The position numbers and the translations under genes were made by a program. This document shows, in pieces, positions 50,843-58,487 of a stretch of DNA of 64,000 nucleotides (position 1 is the first letter of the stretch; each line of letters opens with the position of its first letter). The DNA is taken from the NCBI RefSeq assembly GCF_002551245.1, contig NZ_NTGZ01000004.1, positions 1-64,000 on the forward strand, written 5' to 3'. The DNA is from Streptomyces sp. rh34 (lineage in GTDB: Bacteria; Actinomycetota; Actinomycetes; Streptomycetales; Streptomycetaceae). The notes under the pieces were generated by a model, which was given only the letters and a program-made list of their open reading frames with translations, did not search any database and was not told the DNA's origin.

Positions 50843-51838
50843 ATGGCCACGGCCACCGAGGCCCCCGCCAGCGTCACGGCGGAGGGCCCCACCTCGCACA
50901 CCCAAAACCAGGCAGTCCCCAGCATCTACCAGCTCATGGCCCTGGTCATGCGCGACGTCCGCGACGTCGGCAAGAACGGCTTCAACGACCACCAGAAGTA
51001 CAAGTTCCGTGGTGTCGACGACTTCATCGGCGCCCTCGCCCAGCCGCTCCGTGACCACGGCGTGTTCATGATGACGGAGATCCTCGACTTCCAGACCTCG
51101 GTCCGCGGAAAGATGAACGCCGTCCACATGCGGGTCGCGTTCCACTTCCACGGCCCGGCCGGCGACAAGGTCACCACCAGCACCCTGGGCGAGGCGTCCG
51201 ACACGGCGGACAAGGCGTCGAACAAGGCAATGTCCGCGGCGCTGAAGTACGCCCTGATGCAGACGTTCATGATCCCGGTCGACGCAGGGTCGCTCGACGA
51301 CGGAGACCGGGACCACCCAGTGGGCCAGCGGTCACCGGCGGACGCGTACCTGGAGCGGCTGCGGAAGCCCACGGTGTGGAACAACGTGACGGCGCTGACC
51401 GCGATGCACGCGGAGGCGAAGGGTGACGGCCTCTTGGGTTCGGCGGTGCAGGGCCCGGATGGGGAGACGACGCTTGGGGATCTGATCGTGTCCCGCGGCC
51501 GGCAGCTCAAGGACGAGTTGGCGGCCCGGGAGGAGCGCCAGGCGCAGGAGGCTCCGGTGGCGGCCGCGCAGGTGGCTGCCGAGCACGGTGCTGGCCCGGA
51601 CCCGATCGACAACCTCGTCGGCCAGGTGCAGCGCGGGTGGAACGACGCCACGGAGCTCACGAAGGTCCTTGCGGAGGCGGGGCGCCGAAATCAGCTGCTC
51701 CGGGAGGTCGACGGTCCGACCGGCGGCATGGTCCAGTTCGGCGACATGGTGACGGCCCGCGTACAGGAGCTCAAGGAGCAGGCTCGGCAGGCCGAGCGGA
51801 ACGGGCACACCGACACCCACGAGAGGAGCGCCGCCTGA
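50843..51838 (+). CDS. erf: ERF-family single-strand annealing protein
   Basis: 331 residues; AGGAG lies before the ATG. The core (about 25-150) has VGKNGFNDHQKYKFRGVDDFI and the conserved ALKYALMQTFMIPV end, typical of the ERF superfamily of phage recombinases. It anneals complementary single strands and helps circularise or repair phage DNA. The C-terminal half is helical and repeats an LDxRWNDA-like NDVTELTK/NNVTALTA piece. Its stop overlaps the next start. Confidence 0.85.
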   Translation: MATATEAPASVTAEGPTSHTQNQAVPSIYQLMALVMRDVRDVGKNGFNDHQKYKFRGVDDFIGALAQPLRDHGVFMMTEILDFQTSVRGKMNAVHMRVAFHFHGPAGDKVTTSTLGEASDTADKASNKAMSAALKYALMQTFMIPVDAGSLDDGDRDHPVGQRSPADAYLERLRKPTVWNNVTALTAMHAEAKGDGLLGSAVQGPDGETTLGDLIVSRGRQLKDELAAREERQAQEAPVAAAQVAAEHGAGPDPIDNLVGQVQRGWNDATELTKVLAEAGRRNQLLREVDGPTGGMVQFGDMVTARVQELKEQARQAERNGHTDTHERSAA

Positions 51839-52848
51839 TGACCGCCTCTCAGGAGCGGGAGCACGGGTACGCGCGGTACAAGCTGGACAAGTGCCGCTGT
51901 TACACCTGCGCGTGGGAGGTGTCCCAGTACGTCGAGGCCCGCGCCCGGGCCATCGCCTACGGAACGTGGCAGCCGTTCGTTGACGCCGAGCCCGTCCGGC
52001 AGCACCTCCAGAACCTTCAGTCGTGCGGTATCGGCCTGCGCCGCATAGCCGAAGCCGTCGGCGTGGACAGGAAGAGGCTGCAAGCGGTCCTGACTGGCCG
52101 GCCAGAACGGGGTACGGGCCCGCAGGAGCGGGTGCGCCCGGAGTTCGCGGCGGCGGTCCTGGCTTTGGAGCATTCACTGGAACTGATGGGCCCCACCACC
52201 CCCATCAACGCGGCCGGTACCCACCGGAGGCTTCAGGCCCTGATGGTCGCCGGGTGGCCTGTGGAGCGGATTGCTGAGGCTCTGGGGCAGCGAACCTCCA
52301 ACATGGCGGCCTTGATGCTTCGCCCGCGGGTCATTGTCCGTACGGCCCTCACGGTCCAGGGCTTGTACGACCAGTGGTGGAAGTCCGACCCGCGTATGCA
52401 CGGTGTCGACGTTCAGGCGTACACCGAGACCCGGAAGCACGCCGCCCGCCTGGGGTGGGCTCCGGTCGGCGCGTGGGACGACGACACCATCGACGACCCG
52501 GCCGCGGTACCGGACCTGGGCGAGCAGGTCACGCGGACTGAAGCGATCGCCGAGGACGCCACCTGGCTGATGGAGAGCTTCGGCTACGACCGGCAGGCCG
52601 CCGCGGATCGTCTCGGCATCTCGAAGAACGGTGTCGCGCAGGCACTGTCGAGAACGGCGCGCGCAAGCGCCAACGGTTCAGCACCGACAGAACGGCCGGT
52701 GCTGACGTGGGAGCCCCCGAAGTGTGGCGAGGCACGCATGTACCGGCAGCATCTGCGCCGCGGCGAGTCCTGCGAGGAGTGCCGCGGTGCCAACGCTGCC
52801 GCGGATCGCCGGTACCGGCTGACAGGAAGCCGCGCGGAGGCGTCCTAG
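51838..52848 (+). CDS. HTH protein with Cys motifs at both ends
   Basis: 336 residues. It begins with HGYARYKLDKCRCYTCAWEV, carries an HTH near residues 60-85 (SCGIGLRRIAEAVGVDRKRLQ), a second one near 115-155 (VAGWPVERIAEALGQ), a third near 250-275 (DRQAAADRLGISKNGVAQALS), and ends with GEARMYRQHLRRGESCEECRGANA. This type is common near WhiB-like genes of actinophages and probably regulates transcription. The start overlaps the erf stop. Confidence 0.72.
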   Translation: MTASQEREHGYARYKLDKCRCYTCAWEVSQYVEARARAIAYGTWQPFVDAEPVRQHLQNLQSCGIGLRRIAEAVGVDRKRLQAVLTGRPERGTGPQERVRPEFAAAVLALEHSLELMGPTTPINAAGTHRRLQALMVAGWPVERIAEALGQRTSNMAALMLRPRVIVRTALTVQGLYDQWWKSDPRMHGVDVQAYTETRKHAARLGWAPVGAWDDDTIDDPAAVPDLGEQVTRTEAIAEDATWLMESFGYDRQAAADRLGISKNGVAQALSRTARASANGSAPTERPVLTWEPPKCGEARMYRQHLRRGESCEECRGANAAADRRYRLTGSRAEAS

Positions 52849-52932
52849 CCGCCTGTTCAGCCACTGCATCACCGGCCGGTCCCACCCCGGGGCCGGCCGA
52901 AGTCGTCTCCATCACCTGTTGGGAGGCCCGCC

Positions 52933-53070
52933 ATGGGCGTTGTCCTGCTGTACCTGTCCGTCTCTCTGCTGCTGTCGGCGCCGTTCGGTGTGGCCGCGTG
53001 GCGGCACTGGTCGGACCGAATGCCCGACCGGCCCGGCGTCCCCCCGTTGTCCGAATCTGGGCCGCGATGA
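52933..53070 (+). CDS. Small single-span membrane protein
   Basis: 45 residues with GGGAGG 6 bases before the ATG. VVLLYLSVSLLLSAPFGVAAW is one membrane segment; the tail is Pro-rich. It is followed by overlapping frames in the same direction. Function unknown. Confidence 0.5.
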   Translation: MGVVLLYLSVSLLLSAPFGVAAWRHWSDRMPDRPGVPPLSESGPR

Positions 53071-53120
53071 CTCGACCCATGACCCAGCTGTACCGGAGCC
53101 CCGGAGAGGAGGCGATGACC

Positions 53121-53447
53121 ATGACCACCACCCAGCAGTACACCGCGATGGCCGCGGTGCTCGTCGTCCTGGCGGGCGCCGGCCGGGTCTGGTGGCAGAT
53201 GCACCGGTTGCGGCGGCTCCTGCGGTCGGAGCGTGCCGCCGCACTGCTGACCGATGCCACGCACCACCGGGACATGGAGGCGTTCCGGGCCAGGGTCGCC
53301 CGCGCGGTCGCCGAGCAGCGGGCCGCGGAGGAGTTCACAGCCCGGTTCCTGGACGACCTGGCGGTCATGGCCGCCGCCGACGAGGTGGTGGCCGCCGAGC
53401 TGGCCCGCACCACACACCACAACCCGCAGGAAGGGGACACCCCATGA
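53121..53447 (+). CDS. Membrane protein with charged helix
   Basis: 108 residues from the ATG at 53121, 8 bases after AGGAGG; in-frame ATGs at 53115 and 53067 are possible. One membrane segment (YTAMAAVLVVLAGAGRVWW) is followed by a basic helix and a long acidic/alanine helix. Its stop overlaps the WhiB-like gene start. Function unknown. Confidence 0.58.
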   Translation: MTTTQQYTAMAAVLVVLAGAGRVWWQMHRLRRLLRSERAAALLTDATHHRDMEAFRARVARAVAEQRAAEEFTARFLDDLAVMAAADEVVAAELARTTHHNPQEGDTP

Positions 53448-54310
53448 CCACGACCGTCGATGCGATTGCCGCCCGGCAGCGCCTGGTGGACGACCGGCAC
53501 TACCGGTACCGCGGGTGCGCCCCCGACCCTGACACCCCGGGCATGTCCGCGGGGGACCCTGATGTGCCGCTGGACGCGTGGGGCCCGTACACGGGTGACG
53601 GTGCGGAGGCGCAGAAGACTCGCCTGGACCGGGAGAAGACCGCCCTGCAGATTTGCGGCAGGTGCCCGGTGCTGGCGCTGTGCCGCACCTACGCCAACAC
53701 CACCACCGTGGAGGTCGATGCGAACGGCCGGCAGGTCGAGCACCTCGTCGAGCCGGAAGGGGTCATGGGCGGGCAGAAGGCGCTGGCCCGGCACAAGGCA
53801 CTCATCGAACGCAAGCACGTGGAGGCCGCCACCGCCGTGGCGCCTGTGCGGGATCTGGCCGACGCCCGCACTCCGCAGAAGGTCGCGGTCCTGCTCGCCC
53901 TGGCCGCCGAGGTGGCGGACGTACGGGTGGCACACCGTGCCGGTATGGACCTGCGGACGTGCAACTGGCACCGCAGCGCCCTGTGCTCTCTCCTCGACCT
54001 GGACAAGGAGACCGCGACCCGCGACGAACTCCTTACGGTCGCGGTCCTGCGGGGGTTGCTGCCGTCGGCGGCCGGGGTGGTGTGGGACGGGCTGTGGCCT
54101 GTCGCCGCAGCTCCTACGACGGACGGTGTGCGCCAGCGGCGGATAGCCCCGGACATGCCGTTGACCGCCCTCATCCCGCGGCCGCGCACCCGACGCCGGA
54201 AGCCGCCGGCCACCGACACCCGGCTGCGCGTGCGGTACGTCGCGGTGCCTCTCTTCCCGGTGGCGCTGGTCGCCCCGGCCCCTACCCGAGCCCTGGAGCC
54301 CGCAGCATGA
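53444..54310 (+). CDS. WhiB-like iron-sulfur regulator with long C-terminus
   Basis: 288 residues. C25 (GCAPD), C71, C74 and C80 (ICGRCPVLALC) give the four cysteines of a Wbl cluster, and EGVMGG near 106-110 matches the GVWGG turn. Wbl proteins bind a 4Fe-4S cluster and alter sigma-factor use. This one is three times the usual length; the extra part (about 120-288) contains another possible HTH region and a basic tail. Phages use such proteins to change host transcription. It overlaps its neighbours on both sides. Confidence 0.82.
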   Translation: MTTTVDAIAARQRLVDDRHYRYRGCAPDPDTPGMSAGDPDVPLDAWGPYTGDGAEAQKTRLDREKTALQICGRCPVLALCRTYANTTTVEVDANGRQVEHLVEPEGVMGGQKALARHKALIERKHVEAATAVAPVRDLADARTPQKVAVLLALAAEVADVRVAHRAGMDLRTCNWHRSALCSLLDLDKETATRDELLTVAVLRGLLPSAAGVVWDGLWPVAAAPTTDGVRQRRIAPDMPLTALIPRPRTRRRKPPATDTRLRVRYVAVPLFPVALVAPAPTRALEPAA

Positions 54311-55080
54311 ACCAGCCCACCACCACCGCGGCGGCCGACGCCTCGTCACCGGCCCACGTCGACCGTGCCCTCGCCGACCGGTGCCAGACCTCCGGCGACT
54401 ACATCGCCGGCCTCATCGCCCACGGCCACCTCGAAGCCGCCGGCACACCCCGCAAGCTCCCCGCCGCCCTCTTCCCCGACCAGGACCCCGCCGCCGTGCA
54501 GCAGGTGTGGGACGCGGCGCTGGCGGTCGGGTACCGGGCCGGGCAGCTGTCCGTACGACCCACGTGGACGAGGGACGCCCTGGACCGTCTCCAGGCCGCC
54601 CTCGACGGGGCCGGGTTCGTGGCGATGGGACGTCTGGCCGCACGGTCCGCGACCCTGCACCCGCCCCGGCACCCCGCCGACGGCGAGCACCCCGCCGGGC
54701 ATGACGAGGACGACACCACGGCGCGGGACGGGGGCACTGGTGACCGCCCCCCGCCGCGGCCGGCCCGCCGTGTTCGCGCCCCCCGCCCAGACCGCCTACC
54801 TCGACCTCGTACACCACGGGATGCGGCTGGGGGACGCCGCCGAACACCTGGGCATCAACCGGGCCGTGCCCACCCGGCACGCCCGCACCGACCCCGAGTT
54901 CGCCACCCTGCTCGACGAAGCGAAGGCCGTGGGGGCGAAGGTACGGCGGGAGGGAGTACCGCACGACGAGTACCGGTACAACGTGCTCGGCTGCCGCTGC
55001 CCGGACTGCGGCCTGGCCGCCAGGGTCGGCCGCGCCGGACGCCGTACGGACGCAACCGCCGACGAACCCCCGGGCGGTGA
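54307..55080 (+). CDS. Unknown protein; 3' part overlaps another gene
   Basis: 257 residues as an open frame from the ATG at 54307, overlapping the WhiB-like stop. The first 140 residues look real (RCQTSGDYIAGLIAHGHLEAAGTP, AVQQVWDAALAVGYRAGQ). From about 54740 the sequence is more convincing in another frame, where a separate gene starts, so the last 110 residues (Arg/Pro-rich) may be read through without function, or a frameshift may have split one gene. No family recognised. Confidence 0.5.
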   Translation: MNQPTTTAAADASSPAHVDRALADRCQTSGDYIAGLIAHGHLEAAGTPRKLPAALFPDQDPAAVQQVWDAALAVGYRAGQLSVRPTWTRDALDRLQAALDGAGFVAMGRLAARSATLHPPRHPADGEHPAGHDEDDTTARDGGTGDRPPPRPARRVRAPRPDRLPRPRTPRDAAGGRRRTPGHQPGRAHPARPHRPRVRHPARRSEGRGGEGTAGGSTARRVPVQRARLPLPGLRPGRQGRPRRTPYGRNRRRTPGR

Positions 55081-55171
55081 CACCACCGGGGACGTCCACC
55101 CGATCCGACTGGACGGGGCCGTCGTTGGCGACTCTTCTCTTCCTTCCTTTTTGCTGGCCAGGGCTTCTTGA
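54740..55171 (+). CDS. HTH protein with CxCxxC motif
   Basis: 143 residues from a GTG at 54740 (GGGGG upstream). It has a HTH (YLDLVHHGMRLGDAAEHLGI) and the sequence GVPHDEYRYNVLGCRCPDCG, whose Y-x-x-GCRCxxC pattern is like the N-terminal motif in the 51.8 kb gene. A second HTH-type regulator of that group is likely. It is the last gene before the right 40-bp repeat. Confidence 0.6.
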   Translation: MTAPRRGRPAVFAPPAQTAYLDLVHHGMRLGDAAEHLGINRAVPTRHARTDPEFATLLDEAKAVGAKVRREGVPHDEYRYNVLGCRCPDCGLAARVGRAGRRTDATADEPPGGDTTGDVHPIRLDGAVVGDSSLPSFLLARAS

Positions 55172-55189
55172 GGGGTACCGGGGAAGCTC

Positions 55190-55229
55190 AGCAAGATCAC
55201 GTTATTAAAGTCGCAAAAGTATAGGACAG
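55190..55229 (-). repeat. 40-bp AT-rich inverted repeat, right copy
   Basis: Reverse complement of 43240-43279 with a single mismatch. The plus strand reads GTTATTAAAGTCGCAAAAG then TATAGG, which could also act as a promoter -10 for the downstream operon, although no standard -35 is present. Confidence 0.75.
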
Positions 55230-55314
55230 CGCCCCTGGCCCGTACGGCTGTGCGATGAGCCGCATACCTGACGACAAGTCGGATGAACAACACGATCAGC
55301 AAGGAGGCAGACAA

Positions 55315-55617
55315 GTGGCGAGAGGAACGGGTAGGCTGCGCTTGACGCCAGACGACCACTCAGGTCCCGGGTGTGCACAGACAAATAGAACGGCCTCGCT
55401 CCCCCGGCTGGTAACCGGGATCGACGCGAGGCCGGTGCCGCAGACAGTCCCTGAAGACTCCTACGGCCGGCCGACACACAACAACGACGAAGGTGCCGAC
55501 ATGGCGAAGCGTACCCGGGAATCATGCCCCGCAGACAGTAGGCCCCGCAGTTCCGGCGTGAAGATCACACCGCCGACGCACGCGGGCCCTGTCGCCACTA
55601 CCAACCACGTCGCGTGA
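55315..55617 (+). CDS. Unknown protein, first gene of the maintenance operon
   Basis: 100 residues from a GTG with AAGGAGG 7 bases upstream. A second possible start is the ATG at 55501 (GAAGG upstream), which would leave 38 residues (MAKRTRESCPADSRP...). The product is basic and disordered, with no known domain. A GTGA overlap with the next gene supports translation through this stop. Confidence 0.45.
   Translation: MARGTGRLRLTPDDHSGPGCAQTNRTASLPRLVTGIDARPVPQTVPEDSYGRPTHNNDEGADMAKRTRESCPADSRPRSSGVKITPPTHAGPVATTNHVA
55392..55433 (+). terminator. Nested hairpin in the maintenance-operon leader
   Basis: GGCCTCGC (55392-55399) pairs with GCGAGGCC (55426-55433), with a CCCGG/CCGGG stem inside. 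It lies within the first frame of the operon. It may be an attenuator or structured leader, which would argue for the downstream start at 55501. Confidence 0.4.
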
Positions 55618-56039
55618 CCGCCGCCGTCCGGCAGCTTCGCCGGACAGTGCCGCACGTCGCTGCTCAGCCGACCAACAGCAGCCCTGACACCACCGAGGCG
55701 CACGGCCTCCCAGGTGGAGACTGCCTCTGTGGTCGCGGTGAGACCATCGGCACCTGCATCGTCACGGGCGACCGACTGTGGTTCCGGGCTTTCCGAGACT
55801 CGCCCGCCGCCTACCACTTCCAGCGCGTCACCGACTGGGCCTGCGTGGACTGTGTAGCCGACGCCGCCCTGGACGTGGCCACCGGAGTGATCCGCAACCA
55901 GATGCGTGAGCAGGCCCGCGAGCGCGCGGCAGAGATGAACGCACTGATGCGGACCAAGGCCATGCGACAGGAGGCTGGTCTGCCGCCCGTCTCTGCGGCC
56001 ATCCCTGAGGGTTGCGACTGGCCGGAGGGCGAGCGATGA
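55614..56039 (+). CDS. Unknown protein with zinc-type cysteines
   Basis: 141 residues from a GTG in a GTGA overlap. It has GDCLCGRGETIGTC and WACVDCVADAAL, then a long helix (RNQMREQARERAAEMNALMRTKAMRQEAG). Possible zinc protein. No family recognised. Overlaps the next gene by ATGA. Confidence 0.6.
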   Translation: MTAAVRQLRRTVPHVAAQPTNSSPDTTEAHGLPGGDCLCGRGETIGTCIVTGDRLWFRAFRDSPAAYHFQRVTDWACVDCVADAALDVATGVIRNQMREQARERAAEMNALMRTKAMRQEAGLPPVSAAIPEGCDWPEGER

Positions 56040-56308
56040 CCCTCGACCCTGCAGCGCAGCAGCGCTACCAGCGACTCGAAGCCCAAATCGCAACCCTCGG
56101 CGGCGAAGACGTGCCGATGACAACCGAGGAACTGCGCGACCTCCTCGGCGCGATCATCCACGGCCACAGCCACAGGGATCGCACGGACTTCGACCTCAAC
56201 CTCGCGATGATCGGCGTCGAGAGGCACGTCGAACTCCGCATCCAAGACTTCCTGGCCAAGCAGGCACAGGAGCAGACCTCGCCCAGCAAGGGGGATCAGG
56301 TGACCTAG
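56036..56308 (+). CDS. Small unknown protein
   Basis: 90 residues from an ATG that overlaps the previous stop. Helical (RYQRLEAQIATLGG, MTTEELRDLLGAIIHGHSHRD). GHSHRD gives possible metal ligands but no enzyme family fits. Ends just before the four-hairpin array. Confidence 0.6.
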   Translation: MTLDPAAQQRYQRLEAQIATLGGEDVPMTTEELRDLLGAIIHGHSHRDRTDFDLNLAMIGVERHVELRIQDFLAKQAQEQTSPSKGDQVT

Positions 56309-56333
56309 CGATCTTCTAAGCGGGAGGTCCTGG

Positions 56334-56461
56334 GCCCCTTGGCGGGGGCACTTCCTCTACCGCTGGCCGCTGATGTTGGCGCATCGTGCGCGGCCACTTC
56401 CTACGGCTCGGTTTGGCGACCGAGCTAAGGCCCGACTTCCGACTTCCGGTTTGGCGACCGG
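56334..56461 (+). repeat. Array of four hairpins with identical TTGGCG loops
   Basis: Four stems of different sequence present the same 6-base loop TTGGCG: GCCCC/GGGGC (56334-56349), GATG/CATC (56372-56385, enclosed by TGGCCGC/GCGGCCA at 56364-56396), GCTCGGT/ACCGAGC (56406-56425) and CCGGT/ACCGG (56446-56461). ACTTCC recurs between them at 56350, 56396, 56435 and 56442. The stems vary but pair, so single-strand or RNA structure with a fixed loop appears selected. It fills the 250-base gap before the HTH replication-type gene. The rest of the gap shows nothing else clear. Confidence 0.7.
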
Positions 56462-56559
56462 GGCCGATCAGGTCGAGCGACTACTGGGTTCCCACCCATT
56501 CACGAGGACCCCATCGGGGCTCTCGCTTTCATCCATCCCAAGAAGAGGACGGGTACATA

Positions 56560-57942
56560 GTGCAGTACGACGCACCTGCTTGTCAGCTTGAGCGCGCAAA
56601 CGATGGCGATTCGCGGCAAAAGTCCACCCCAGAACTCGGCACCCAGTGCCCCACCCTGGCCCCGTGGGCGCCCGTCAGTGCCACCGCCATGGAGGTCGGC
56701 ACCACCACCTCCCGGCACACCGGCCCCCGGAACTGGCTCCGCTCCGTCGAGTGGCTTATCGCCGCCGGCCTCCACCCCAAGGCCAACCACACCACCCTCG
56801 CCGTCGCCCAGGACCTCGCCAAGCGCATGGACTACAGCACGGGGCACGTCCGCTACGGACTCGAGGACATGGCCGTACGGCTCGACCTTGACCGGTCCAG
56901 CGTCGCCCGGCACGTGAAGTACCTCCGTCAGCTCGGCGCTCTCGTGTGGGCGCAGCACGGCTCCCGCAGCAACATCAAGCGCATCCTCGGCCGCCCCGGG
57001 TACGCAGCCACCGCCACCGTGTACGCCGCGACGATCCCGGCCGCCTACGACCACGCCATGGGCCACCGCGTCCTCGGCGAGGGGTACGAGGCGCGGGCCA
57101 TCGCGGTCCGCCAGGAGACCGCCGTTGCCGGGGGTGCGAATGGGGCCGAATCGGCTGTGGACAACTCCCTTTCGGGCCCTGTGGATAACCCCGCTAAACG
57201 ATCTCTTGCGACCCCTTCCCTTACCCCAGCCACCTATGGGGTTCAGGTTCAGATGGTGGGGGGTGTAACTACTACCGCGACGCGGCAGCAAACCACCCCC
57301 AGCCCCCCCTCCCGGACGGCCAAAACCAACAGCGGCAGCAAGAAGCGGGCCACGATCCTCGGCAACACGGTCACCGCGACCGGCATGCGCCTCGGAGACC
57401 GCCTCGCCCACGCCATCCGCCGCGCCGTTCCGTGGACCCGCCGCGCCACCCACGACCAGCTCCGGTGGATCTGCGCCGACATGGGCGAGCAGCAGTGGAC
57501 CGAGGACCAGGCCGTACGGTTCACCGTCGAGACCGGCCACCAGCACGCCGCCGGATACGCCTGGAACCCCCACCAGCCCCACCGCGTCCTCGCTGCCGCC
57601 CTCCGCACCGCCGACGCCGACCAGCTCGAGGACATCCCCCTCGACTCGGCGCACACCGTGGCGTACGAGGACTCCACCGTCGCCCGCAACCGGGCCTCCC
57701 TTGAAGCGCTGTTCGCCCTGATCCCCGCTGACGCTGCCCCGGAGCTCGAGGAGATTCCGGCCGACAGGTACACCAACGAGGACCGGCTCCGCGCCCGCCT
57801 CAACTGGAACGACTGGCCCGAGGTCGCCCGCCACTACGCCGACGACCCCGACGACGCCCTCGACCTCTACGGCACCAAGCTCTGCACCTACGCCGTCGGC
57901 CGGGACGCCCGCGCCAACAACAGCACCCTCACCCACATCTGA
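56560..57942 (+). CDS. HTH replication-type protein of Streptomyces plasmids
   Basis: 460 residues from a GTG at 56560 with GAGGACGGG upstream; the frame is open to 56386 but that part is the hairpin array. The N-terminal domain (about 45-175) with AVAQDLAKRMDYSTGHVRYGLEDMA, LDLDRSSVARHVKYLRQLGALVW and YAATATVYAATIPAAYDHAMGH belongs to a family frequent on Streptomyces plasmids and integrative elements and often linked to replication. A low-complexity linker (about 195-260) carries two DnaA-box matches in its DNA. The C-terminal part is helical with conserved Trp. I infer an initiator; a transcriptional role cannot be excluded. Confidence 0.7.
   Translation: MQYDAPACQLERANDGDSRQKSTPELGTQCPTLAPWAPVSATAMEVGTTTSRHTGPRNWLRSVEWLIAAGLHPKANHTTLAVAQDLAKRMDYSTGHVRYGLEDMAVRLDLDRSSVARHVKYLRQLGALVWAQHGSRSNIKRILGRPGYAATATVYAATIPAAYDHAMGHRVLGEGYEARAIAVRQETAVAGGANGAESAVDNSLSGPVDNPAKRSLATPSLTPATYGVQVQMVGGVTTTATRQQTTPSPPSRTAKTNSGSKKRATILGNTVTATGMRLGDRLAHAIRRAVPWTRRATHDQLRWICADMGEQQWTEDQAVRFTVETGHQHAAGYAWNPHQPHRVLAAALRTADADQLEDIPLDSAHTVAYEDSTVARNRASLEALFALIPADAAPELEEIPADRYTNEDRLRARLNWNDWPEVARHYADDPDDALDLYGTKLCTYAVGRDARANNSTLTHI
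57156..57188. other. Two DnaA-box matches inside the replication-type gene
   Basis: TGTGGACAA (57156-57164) is the complement of the Streptomyces DnaA box TTGTCCACA, and TGTGGATAA (57180-57188) of TTATCCACA. They are 24 bp apart in the same direction. They could form part of an origin that uses host DnaA. Confidence 0.5.
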
Positions 57943-57953
57943 CAGGAGCCCGC

Positions 57954-58487
57954 ATGCCCAAGCACGAGGACGCCAACCTCACCGCCGTACGCAACACGGT
58001 CAGCGAGAACATCAGCTTCTCCGAGGCTGCGAACCTGTCCGAGACCCCCGACACCCTCACCGACGCCCTTCACGCGCAGGCTCTCCTCCAGGCCGCCCGC
58101 ATCGTCACCGCCACAGCCACTCCGGGCAGTTCACTGACCGAGGTAGTCGAAGGGGTCGTGCGTGCACTTCACCGAGAAGCCGCCCGCCTGACCGCACCTG
58201 AGGCCGCTGGCACCGCCGACCCGAACCTCGCGGCCATGGAGAAGGCGTCCCGGGAGCTGTCCCCCGCACTTAGGCAGTCACGCGCGCAGCTAGCCGACGA
58301 TGCCGAACGATGCCCGGAGTGCACCACCAGCCTGGCTGCCTACTCCACCCACGAACTCGTCCACGTGCGTATGGAGCCGCGCCCGTTCTGCTCTGGCGAA
58401 TGCGCCATTGAGTTCGACGCCCGTCGCAGCGACGCCGCCGTTTACCACCGAGCCTGGGACGTCGTCCGTAAGGGAGACCGCTCGTGA
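57954..58487 (+). CDS. Unknown protein with C-terminal Cys motifs
   Basis: 177 residues with ACAGGAG before the ATG. Helical first part, then AERCPECTTSLAAY and PRPFCSGECAIEFDARR, a CxxC...CxxxC arrangement like that of small zinc ribbons. No family recognised. Overlaps the DciA-like gene by GTGA, so it belongs to the replication/partition operon. Confidence 0.63.
   Translation: MPKHEDANLTAVRNTVSENISFSEAANLSETPDTLTDALHAQALLQAARIVTATATPGSSLTEVVEGVVRALHREAARLTAPEAAGTADPNLAAMEKASRELSPALRQSRAQLADDAERCPECTTSLAAYSTHELVHVRMEPRPFCSGECAIEFDARRSDAAVYHRAWDVVRKGDRS

Noticed and set aside
43240-55229. Resemblance of the 40-mer (ending CTATAGGACAG) to a T7-type promoter
   Set aside because: Only the TATAG part matches, no single-subunit RNA polymerase gene is present, and one copy would point into the lysis genes antisense.
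56386-56559. Upstream extension of the replication-type gene to an ATG-like start at 56386
   Set aside because: The region is the structured hairpin array and has no ribosome binding site; the GTG at 56560 is better placed.
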